This document shows, piece after piece, positions 53,040 to 64,000 of a stretch of 64,000 bases of DNA. Below the pieces are notes generated by a model. It was not told where the DNA came from. It did no database searches and saw nothing but the letters and a program-made list of their open reading frames with translations. Source of the stretch: Neobacillus niacini NBRC 15566 (GTDB lineage Bacteria; Bacillota; Bacilli; Bacillales; Cytobacillaceae); assembly GCF_001591505.1 (NCBI RefSeq), contig NZ_BCVA01000004.1:186001-250000 (forward strand), given 5' to 3'. Within the stretch, counting starts at the first letter, position 1; every line of letters starts with the position of its first letter. The position numbers and the translations under genes are program-made.

Positions 53040-54062
53040 ATGCAATCACTCATCGATATTCAAAAAAGATTATTACCTGATCTCCTACAGGTCCTACATA
53101 AACGATATTCTATCCTCAGACATATCGGTTTTATGCAGCCAGTAGGAAGAAGGAGTCTTGCTTCCAACCTTGGTTACACGGAAAGAGTTCTTCGCAGTGA
53201 AGTTGATTTCCTAAAGGAACAAAATCTTGTTTCAATCAACAATATTGGAATGAGCTTAACTTCTGAAGGGAAGAATTTGCTAGAAGATTTAGAAGGAATG
53301 ATTCGAGAGTTAATCGGTATCGACGTAATGGAGCTGGAGTTAAAACACCGACTTAAGATTCAAAAAGTTATCATTGTACCTGGGAACAGTGATGAATCCC
53401 TTATGGTAAAAGATGACTTAGGTAAGGCTTGTGCCTTGTGCATGAAAAAATATTTAACTGGGAAAAATATTATCGCTGTAACTGGCGGCTCAACGATGGC
53501 TGCAGTCGCAAACGCACTTACACCTGAGCTTGGCAAAAAGGAATTGCTGTTTGTACCGGCTCGCGGCGGGATTGGTGAGGATGTCCAGAATCAGGCAAAT
53601 ACAATTAGCTCGATTATGTCGAAAAATACAAAATCAAAGCACCGTGTATTTTATGTGCCTGATCAAGTGAGTAATGAAATTTATCAGTCCCTAATTAAAG
53701 AACCTGAAATTCATGAAGTTTTAAACTTAATAAAATCCGCAAGCATGGTTCTTCATGGGATTGGGGATGCTATTACAATGGCTGAACGAAGAAAATCGAG
53801 ACCCGAAATTATGCAAAAGCTTGAAACGAGTGCGTCTGTAGGGGAAGCTTTCGGCTATTATTTTAATGAAAAAGGTGAAATCGTCCACAAGGTTCTAACC
53901 ATTGGACTGCAACTAGAAGACCTCGCACAGATTCCTAACGTGATTGCTGTTGCAGGCGGCGCTTCTAAGGCAAAAGCCATTAAGGCTTATATGAAAAAAG
54001 CACCTACTTCGACAATATTAATCACGGATGAGGGTGCAGCAAGAAAGTTATTAAAAGGGTAA
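53040..54062 (+). CDS. cggR: Central glycolytic genes regulator CggR
   Basis: SorC/DeoR-type repressor of 340 residues, the B. subtilis length. N-terminal winged helix (PDLLQVLHKRYSILRHIGF, GRRSLASNLGYTERVLRSEV), C-terminal sugar-phosphate domain (IIAVTGGSTMAAVANAL, VPARGGIGEDVQNQANTI, LHGIGDAITMAERR). Fructose 1,6-bisphosphate relieves its repression of gapA-pgk-tpiA-gpmI-eno. ATG 53040 has AAAGGAGC; the frame extending to 52935 would run through the operator and is rejected. It is first in the operon it represses. Confidence 0.96.
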   Translation: MQSLIDIQKRLLPDLLQVLHKRYSILRHIGFMQPVGRRSLASNLGYTERVLRSEVDFLKEQNLVSINNIGMSLTSEGKNLLEDLEGMIRELIGIDVMELELKHRLKIQKVIIVPGNSDESLMVKDDLGKACALCMKKYLTGKNIIAVTGGSTMAAVANALTPELGKKELLFVPARGGIGEDVQNQANTISSIMSKNTKSKHRVFYVPDQVSNEIYQSLIKEPEIHEVLNLIKSASMVLHGIGDAITMAERRKSRPEIMQKLETSASVGEAFGYYFNEKGEIVHKVLTIGLQLEDLAQIPNVIAVAGGASKAKAIKAYMKKAPTSTILITDEGAARKLLKG

Positions 54063-54154
54063 TCCCTTTTTATATAAGACTGTTTTCGTAAATAAATCTT
54101 TTATCCGATTTTAACGTGGAAATAGTCATCTAGTTTTAACAATTTAGTTTGTAA

Positions 54155-54175
54155 GCTCTTTTTTTAAAAAAGAGC
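54155..54175 (+). other. Stem-loop between cggR and gapA
   Basis: GCTCTTTTTT (54155-54164) pairs with AAAAAAGAGC (54166-54175). In B. subtilis the cggR-gapA transcript is cut near the end of cggR and a stem-loop stabilises the gapA part. This hairpin, 40 bases before gapA, is in the right place. It lacks a following T-run, so it is not a terminator. Confidence 0.55.
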
Positions 54176-54179
54176 CTAA

Positions 54180-55223
<1,044 letters not shown>

Positions 55224-55284
55224 TCTTTAGTTAGTTGAGGTTGGTAAATTCTTCATCAAAAAGCTATAATGATTTAGGGTAATC

Positions 55285-55320
55285 AAAGGGGAGCGGGGAA
55301 CATTCCCCCTCCCTTTTTTT
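55285..55320 (+). terminator. Partial terminator between gapA and pgk
   Basis: GC-rich stem: GGGAG (55289-55293) with CTCCC (55309-55313) and GGGGAA (55295-55300) with TTCCCC (55303-55308), then T7. pgk has no promoter I can see, so read-through is expected. Confidence 0.7.
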
Positions 55321-55359
55321 GTGTAATTAGCTGTCAATACATAAGGAGGAGCTTTGCGC

Positions 55360-56544
55360 ATGAACAAGAAAACATTAAAAGATGTTGATGTAAAAGGAAA
55401 ACGCGTTTTCTGCCGCGTTGATTTTAACGTTCCTATGCAGGATGGAAAAATCACGGATGAAACAAGAATCCGCGCTGCACTACCTACTATTCAATATTTA
55501 ATTGATCAAGGTGCTAAAGTCATCTTGGCAAGCCATTTTGGACGTCCGAAGGGTAAAGTGGTAGAGGAAATGCGCTTAACTCCAGTGGGTGTAAGACTAT
55601 CTGAACTTCTTGGCAAAAACGTTCAAAAAGCAGATGAAGCCTACGGTGATTCTGTAAAATCATTAATTGAATCTATGAATGAAGGCGATGTTCTTCTTCT
55701 TGAAAACGTTCGTTTTTACCCAGGTGAAGAGAAGAATGATTCTGAACTTGCAAAAGCATTTGCAGAACTTGCGGATGTTTATGTAAATGATGCCTTTGGT
55801 GCAGCACACAGAGCACATGCCTCCACAGAAGGTATTGCTCACCATCTTCCTGCTGTATCTGGTCTATTAATGGAAAAAGAGCTTGATGTTTTAGGAAAAG
55901 CTTTATCAAATCCTGAACGTCCATTTACGGCAATTATTGGCGGAGCAAAGGTAAAGGACAAAATTGGTGTAATTGAAAACTTATTAGAGAAGGTCGATAA
56001 CTTAATTATCGGTGGCGGTCTTGCTTATACTTTTATTAAAGCGCAAGGTCATGAAATTGGTAAATCTCTTCTTGAGGCAGATAAAATTGACTTAGCCAAT
56101 TCTTTTATCGAAAAAGCAAAAGAAAAAGGCGTTAATTTTTATATGCCAGTAGACGCTATTGTGGCAGATGATTTCTCTGCAGATGCGAATTCAAAAGAAG
56201 TAGCGATCGAAGAAATTCCGGCTGATTGGGAAGCACTTGATATCGGACCGAAAACAAGAGAAATCTATCGGGATGTAATCAAAAAATCAAAATTAGTCAT
56301 TTGGAACGGACCGATGGGTGTGTTCGAAATCGATAAATTTGCTGGCGGTACAAAAGCTGTTGCTGAAGCTCTTGCAGAAGCAGAAGGTACCTATTCAGTG
56401 ATTGGCGGCGGCGATTCTGCAGCGGCAGTAGAGAAATTTAATTTAGCAGAGAAAATGAGTCATATTTCAACAGGCGGCGGTGCTTCACTTGAATTCATGG
56501 AAGGCAAAGCACTTCCAGGCGTAGTCGCTCTAAATGATAAATAA
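55360..56544 (+). CDS. pgk: Phosphoglycerate kinase
   Basis: PGK makes ATP from 1,3-bisphosphoglycerate. The 394-residue length is standard. [30 protein letters not shown] and the C-terminal nucleotide site ([35 protein letters not shown]) are present. ATG 55360 follows AAGGAGG; TTG 55354 is too close to it. Second enzyme gene of the glycolytic operon. Confidence 0.98.
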   Translation: MNKKTLKDVDVKGKRVFCRVDFNVPMQDGKITDETRIRAALPTIQYLIDQGAKVILASHFGRPKGKVVEEMRLTPVGVRLSELLGKNVQKADEAYGDSVKSLIESMNEGDVLLLENVRFYPGEEKNDSELAKAFAELADVYVNDAFGAAHRAHASTEGIAHHLPAVSGLLMEKELDVLGKALSNPERPFTAIIGGAKVKDKIGVIENLLEKVDNLIIGGGLAYTFIKAQGHEIGKSLLEADKIDLANSFIEKAKEKGVNFYMPVDAIVADDFSADANSKEVAIEEIPADWEALDIGPKTREIYRDVIKKSKLVIWNGPMGVFEIDKFAGGTKAVAEALAEAEGTYSVIGGGDSAAAVEKFNLAEKMSHISTGGGASLEFMEGKALPGVVALNDK

Positions 56545-56547
56545 TAA

Positions 56548-58867
<2,320 letters not shown>

Positions 58868-58894
58868 TTTTTATATTAAAAGGAGAGAAATTAA

Positions 58895-60193
<1,299 letters not shown>

Positions 60194-60206
60194 AATGATT
60201 AAAGTG

Positions 60207-60240
60207 AAGGCACTCATTGACGAATGAGTGCCTTTCCTTG
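60207..60240 (+). terminator. Terminator of the glycolytic operon
   Basis: Perfect 12-bp stem AAGGCACTCATT / AATGAGTGCCTT (60207-60218 with 60223-60234), 4-nt loop, followed by TCCTTG, a modest T-tract. Confidence 0.85.
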
Positions 60241-60274
60241 CTGCTGTGGCGGAAATCTGTCACAAAGACTAGTA

Positions 60275-60303
60275 TTGTTAAAAGGTCAATATTATGGTAC
60301 ATT
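60275..60303 (+). promoter_or_regulatory. Promoter of secG
   Basis: TTGTTA (60275-60280), 17-bp spacer, TACATT (60298-60303) preceded by TGG, 43 bases before the start. Confidence 0.55.
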
Positions 60304-60345
60304 AAAAATACTGTGAAATGTACGAACTAACAGGAGGTGGCTTAC

Positions 60346-60579
60346 ATGCATGCATTGGTTGTAACATTATTAGTAATCGTAAGTATTGGACTTATTCTAG
60401 TTGTTTTATTGCAATCAGGTAAAAGTGCTGGATTATCTGGTGCCATTTCAGGTGGTGCAGAAACATTATTCGGTAAGCAAAAAGCACGTGGACTTGATTT
60501 GATTTTACATCGTATTACTGTAGTATTAGCAGTTCTTTTCATTATTCTTGCTGTCTTAGTTGCGTACTTCGAAGTTTAA
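60346..60579 (+). CDS. secG: Preprotein translocase subunit SecG
   Basis: SecG assists the SecYE channel. The 77-residue protein has two membrane segments ([20 protein letters not shown] and [19 protein letters not shown]) around the conserved [22 protein letters not shown] loop. ATG 60346 follows AGGAGGTGG; an in-frame GTG (60337) is part of that site. Monocistronic, followed by a terminator. Confidence 0.95.
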   Translation: MHALVVTLLVIVSIGLILVVLLQSGKSAGLSGAISGGAETLFGKQKARGLDLILHRITVVLAVLFIILAVLVAYFEV

Positions 60580-60591
60580 TAAAGAATGCTC

Positions 60592-60620
60592 AAAAAACCT
60601 GGCTTATGTCAGGTTTTTTT
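60592..60620 (+). terminator. Terminator of secG
   Basis: Stem AAAAAACCTG / CAGGTTTTTT (60592-60601 with 60610-60619), 8-nt loop, T-run continues. Confidence 0.88.
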
Positions 60621-60713
60621 TATGCACCGAAAATCGAAGGCTTTTTTCTGGAATGTTACCCAATTGTTTGCTTAAACTAAGGTAATGGATTTTTTTGAAC
60701 TAAAGGAGTTTTT

Positions 60714-61463
60714 ATGATGAAAATTGCAGCACCTAAACCCTTTACCTTTAAGGCTGGAAAACGAGCAGTTTTATTGCTTCACGGATTTACAGGTAATTCG
60801 GCTGATGTTCGGATGTTAGGGAGATTTTTAGAAAAAAGGGGATATACTTGTCATGCTCCACATTATAAAGGGCATGGAGTTCCGCCGGAAGAGTTAGTAC
60901 ATACAGGCCCAACAGATTGGTGGCAGGATGTTATAAATGGCTATAATTTTTTAAAAAGCCAAGGCTATGAGGAAATTGCTGTTGGGGGACTTTCACTTGG
61001 CGGCGTATTTTCCTTAAAATTGGGTTACACTGTACCTATAAAGGGTATATTTCCGATGTGTGCACCAATGTATATAAAAAGTGAAGAAGTCATGTATCAA
61101 GGAATTCTAGAGTATGCCCGCGAATATAAAGTACGGGAAGGGAAAACCGAAGAGCAAGTCGAATTGGAAATGAATGAGTTCGCAAAAACGCCCATGAATA
61201 CATTAAAGGCTTTGCAGTCATTAATTTCTGATGTCCGCAACCATGTGGATATGATTTATGCTCCAACCTTTGTCGTCCAAGCCCGACACGACAAAATGAT
61301 TAATACAGATAGTGCAAACATAATTTACAATGAAGTTGAGTCCGTTAACAAAGAAATTAAATGGTACGAGGAATCTGGACATGTAATAACGCTAGATAAA
61401 GAACGTGACCAGCTTCATGAAGATATTTACGCCTTTTTAGAAAAATTAGATTGGCAGAACTAA
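60714..61463 (+). CDS. est: Carboxylesterase (Est30 type)
   Basis: Alpha/beta hydrolase of 249 residues, very like Geobacillus Est30 and B. subtilis Yva[21 protein letters not shown] gives the oxyanion region, the nucleophile Ser lies in GGLSLGGVF, the Asp is in [10 protein letters not shown] and the His in ESGHVITLD. It hydrolyses short-chain carboxyl esters in the cytoplasm; the natural substrate is unknown. ATG 60714 (or 60717) follows AAAGGAG. It lies between secG and rnr, as in B. subtilis. Confidence 0.95.
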   Translation: MMKIAAPKPFTFKAGKRAVLLLHGFTGNSADVRMLGRFLEKRGYTCHAPHYKGHGVPPEELVHTGPTDWWQDVINGYNFLKSQGYEEIAVGGLSLGGVFSLKLGYTVPIKGIFPMCAPMYIKSEEVMYQGILEYAREYKVREGKTEEQVELEMNEFAKTPMNTLKALQSLISDVRNHVDMIYAPTFVVQARHDKMINTDSANIIYNEVESVNKEIKWYEESGHVITLDKERDQLHEDIYAFLEKLDWQN

Positions 61464-61484
61464 TCTCTTGAGGAGGGATTTTAT

Positions 61485-63842
61485 TTGGAAGATAATATTC
61501 AACTGCACGTTGATAAACTATTACAATATATGAAAGATGAGGCTTATAAGCCTTTGACGGTACAAGAACTAGAAGCAGCATTTGGAATTTCGGATTCAAG
61601 TGACTTTAAAGAATTTGTTAAAGCGCTTGTTCAAATGGAGGAAAAAGGACTTGTTGTCCGTACACGCAGCAACCGTTATGGATTGCCGCAAAAAATGAAC
61701 CTCATCCGCGGTAAACTGACAGGGCATGCAAAAGGCTTTGCGTTTGTGATTCCAGATGAACCGGGTATGGATGATATTTTTATACCGCCAAATGAACTGA
61801 ATAATGCCATGCATGGTGATACTGTACTTGCTCGAATTTCTTCTGAGACTTCTGGTCAGCGACGTGAAGGAAGTATCATTCGTATATTAGAAAGAGGCGT
61901 AACGCAAATCGTCGGCACCTATGTGGAAAGCAAAAGCTTTGGTTTTGTGATCCCGGATGATAAAAAATTTGCCAGTGATATCTTTATTCCAAAATCAGCA
62001 TCTAAAGGAGCCGTAGAAGGCCATAAAGTGGTTGTTAAGCTTACTACCTATCCAGAGGGACGTAAAAGTGCTGAAGGAGAGGTTATCACTGTACTTGGAC
62101 ATAAAAATGATCCGGGTGTGGATATTCTTTCTGTTATCCATAAGCATGGCCTGCCAATGGCTTTCCCAGATGACGTATTAAAGCAAGCAAATGAGACACC
62201 TGATACAATCGATGAAAGCGAATTGGCGAACCGTCGTGATCTCCGGAATGAAACGATTGTGACAATAGACGGCGCTGACGCGAAAGACCTTGATGACGCG
62301 GTTACTGTAACGAAGCTGGATAATGGCAACTATAAGCTTGGCGTACATATTGCAGATGTAAGCTATTATGTAAAAGAAGGAACGCCAATCGACCTTGAGG
62401 CAGAAGAACGTGCAACAAGTGTTTATTTAGTCGACAGGGTCATTCCAATGATTCCACATCGTTTATCCAATGGAATTTGTTCACTTAATCCAAGAGTGGA
62501 CCGCCTGGTGTTATCGTGTGATATGGAAATTAATTCAGAAGGTCAAGTAGTGAATCACGAGATTTTCCAAAGTGTAATCAAAACAACGGAGAGAATGACT
62601 TACTTTGATGTAAATAAGATCTTAGTTGATAAAGATGAGGAAACACGATCCCGCTATGAATCCCTTGTGCCGATGTTTGAGCAAATGGAAGAACTTGCAC
62701 AAATATTGCGAGAGAAGCGAATGAAGCGCGGTGCGATCGATTTTGACTTCAAAGAGTCTAAGGTTTTGGTTGATGAAGATAGTAAACCGTTAGATGTAGT
62801 TCTCCGCGAACGTTCGGTAGCCGAAAGATTAATTGAGGAATTTATGCTTGCTGCCAATGAAACAGTCGCAGAACATTTTCACTGGATGGAAGTACCGTTT
62901 ATTTACCGAATCCATGAAGATCCAAAAGAAGATAAGCTGAGAAGGTTTTTTGAGTTTATCACGAACTTTGGCTACATTGTCAAAGGAACAGCGAATGATG
63001 TCCATCCAAGGGCCCTGCAGGAGATTATTGAAGAAGTTCAGGGTAAGCCGGAAGAGATGGTTATCTCGACGGTTATGCTTAGGTCCATGCAGCAGGCGAA
63101 ATATGATCCAGAAAGCTTAGGTCACTTTGGGTTATCAACAGAGTTTTATACTCATTTCACATCGCCAATTCGACGGTATCCAGATACCATCGTCCATCGT
63201 TTGATCCGCACCTATTTAATAGAAGGAAAGCTTGATGAGACAACAAGGGAAAAATGGAATGCGCGATTGCCAGAAATTGCTCAGCATTCATCGAAAATGG
63301 AACGCCGCGCGGTTGACGCTGAACGTGAAACAGATGAGCTTAAGAAAGCTGAATATATGGAAGATAAGATTGGTGAAGAGTATGATGGTATCATTAGCTC
63401 TGTAACCAATTTTGGAATGTTTGTCGAGCTTCCTAATACGATTGAGGGTCTCGTCCATGTGAGCTATTTGACAGATGACTACTATCGATTTGACGAGCGC
63501 CATTTTGCGATGATTGGTGAGCGGACAGGTAACGTATTCCGTATTGGGGATGAAATTACCGTCAGAGTTGTAAAAGTCAATAAAGACGAGCGTTCCATCG
63601 ACTTTGAAATTGTCGGTATGAAAGGTACACGCCGTGAGCGTTCAGAGACTCCGAGAGTGTTTAAAACAGGCAGCGATACCAAAAAACCACGCCGCAATAA
63701 ACAAGAAGGCCGAGGCGGCGGACAAAAGTCTGAAGCACGTGGTGGAGGATCAGGTCAAGGATCGGGAACCCGGAAGAAAAAGAAGTTTTACGATAATGTA
63801 CCTAAAAATAAAAGCACCAAGCGGAAAAACAAGAAAAGATAA
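61485..63842 (+). CDS. rnr: Ribonuclease R
   Basis: RNase R is a 3'-5' exoribonuclease able to degrade structured RNA and, with SmpB/tmRNA, non-stop mRNAs. The 785-residue protein has an N-terminal winged helix (about 1-65), cold-shock domains (about 70-225), the RNB catalytic domain (about 250-590; metal Asps in [11 protein letters not shown]), an S1 domain (about 640-720; [21 protein letters not shown]) and a Lys/Gly-rich tail. Start TTG 61485 follows GAGGAGGG. smpB is next, the standard pairing. Confidence 0.97.
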   Translation: MEDNIQLHVDKLLQYMKDEAYKPLTVQELEAAFGISDSSDFKEFVKALVQMEEKGLVVRTRSNRYGLPQKMNLIRGKLTGHAKGFAFVIPDEPGMDDIFIPPNELNNAMHGDTVLARISSETSGQRREGSIIRILERGVTQIVGTYVESKSFGFVIPDDKKFASDIFIPKSASKGAVEGHKVVVKLTTYPEGRKSAEGEVITVLGHKNDPGVDILSVIHKHGLPMAFPDDVLKQANETPDTIDESELANRRDLRNETIVTIDGADAKDLDDAVTVTKLDNGNYKLGVHIADVSYYVKEGTPIDLEAEERATSVYLVDRVIPMIPHRLSNGICSLNPRVDRLVLSCDMEINSEGQVVNHEIFQSVIKTTERMTYFDVNKILVDKDEETRSRYESLVPMFEQMEELAQILREKRMKRGAIDFDFKESKVLVDEDSKPLDVVLRERSVAERLIEEFMLAANETVAEHFHWMEVPFIYRIHEDPKEDKLRRFFEFITNFGYIVKGTANDVHPRALQEIIEEVQGKPEEMVISTVMLRSMQQAKYDPESLGHFGLSTEFYTHFTSPIRRYPDTIVHRLIRTYLIEGKLDETTREKWNARLPEIAQHSSKMERRAVDAERETDELKKAEYMEDKIGEEYDGIISSVTNFGMFVELPNTIEGLVHVSYLTDDYYRFDERHFAMIGERTGNVFRIGDEITVRVVKVNKDERSIDFEIVGMKGTRRERSETPRVFKTGSDTKKPRRNKQEGRGGGQKSEARGGGSGQGSGTRKKKKFYDNVPKNKSTKRKNKKR

Positions 63843-63849
63843 TTTAGGT

Positions 63850-63875
63850 GGGGGCCTTCTTCTAGGTCCCCTTTC
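63850..63875 (+). terminator. Terminator of rnr
   Basis: Stem GGGGGCCT / AGGTCCCC (63850-63857 with 63864-63871, one G-T pair) followed by TTT. Confidence 0.75.
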
Positions 63876-63877
63876 AA

Positions 63878-63906
63878 TTGTTATCAATAACGTTTTCTGC
63901 TAAAAT
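63878..63906 (+). promoter_or_regulatory. Promoter of smpB
   Basis: TTGTTA (63878-63883), 17-bp spacer, TAAAAT (63901-63906) with TG-n before it; 23 bases to the start codon. Confidence 0.65.
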
Positions 63907-63929
63907 AAACCCATGACGAGGTGAGAGAC

Positions 63930-64000
63930 ATGCCAAAAGGTGTAGGAAAAGTGGTGGCGCAAAATAAAAAGGCATACCATGATTACTTTATTGAAGAAAC
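63930..64000 (+). CDS. smpB: SsrA-binding protein SmpB (N-terminal part)
   Basis: The frame from ATG 63930 runs to the window edge: [20 protein letters not shown] and onward. Asn-Lys-Lys-Ala-Tyr-His-Asp-Tyr is the conserved SmpB N-terminus. SmpB carries tmRNA to stalled ribosomes in trans-translation. GAGGTGAG precedes the start. Only 23 residues are visible; the tmRNA gene usually follows in Bacillus and would be outside the window. Confidence 0.92.
   Translation, partial: MPKGVGKVVAQNKKAYHDYFIEE

Overview
The window reads as a chromosomal segment of a low-GC Gram-positive spore former of the family Bacillaceae (Bacillus in the broad sense, for example a Neobacillus- or Mesobacillus-like genus). 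I infer this from gene order matching the Bacillus subtilis secA-prfB to smpB arc (prfB-yvjA-cccB-ftsEX-ctpB-minJ; csbA-uvrBA-yvlABD; nagAB-nagR; hprK-lgt-yvoD-ppaX-yvoF; the his operon; yvcD-trxB-yvcI-rapZ-yvcK-whiA-crh; clpP; rpoN; cggR-gapA-pgk-tpiA-gpmI-eno; secG-est-rnr-smpB). Strong AGGAGG-type ribosome binding sites, frequent TTG/GTG starts, and sites for CtsR, CggR, NagR, LexA, SigW and CcpA agree. No species is claimed and no database was searched.

Layout. 1-3735: an accessory block of secreted multiheme c-type cytochromes (one partial, one with six hemes, one with seven hemes fused to Ig-like domains), unusual for a Bacillus and placed directly upstream of prfB, where secA is expected. 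3766-3984: a gene-free stretch with four DnaA-box-like sequences. 4086-13732: prfB with its programmed frameshift, a YitT-type membrane protein, cytochrome c551, ftsEX, an M23 murein hydrolase, ctpB, minJ and a CmpB-like membrane protein. 13836-21014: an accessory D-galactonate locus (IclR regulator, ABC sugar-acid importer without its own ATPase, aldolase, dgoK, dgoD). 21119-22568: a CadC-type metal sensor and a CDF exporter. 22589-29998: csbA, uvrBA and a SigW-type yvlABD operon. 29997-32727 (minus strand): N-acetylglucosamine use. 32819-36890: the hprK operon. 36940-43513: histidine biosynthesis. 43571-51238: the yvcD to crh region, two copies of a structured repeat around trxB, clpP on the minus strand and a tRNA-Arg. 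51310-60240: rpoN, a thioredoxin-like protein and the glycolytic operon. 60275 to the end: secG, est, rnr and the start of smpB.

How the parts fit. Carbon control recurs: HPr kinase (hprK), its PPi-recycling partner (ppaX), Crh, CggR and a textbook cre site in the galactonate transporter promoter could form one circuit, with galactonate and GlcNAc feeding the lower glycolytic operon encoded 30 kb away. The cell-envelope and division genes (ftsEX plus its likely hydrolase, minJ, ctpB, lgt, secG) are conserved core. The parts most worth a second look are the multiheme block, the DnaA-box cluster next to it, the Spo0A-box-like sites near ftsEX and between ctpB and minJ, the galactonate operon's two different palindromes, and the foldable repeat that sits where the trxB promoter should be.
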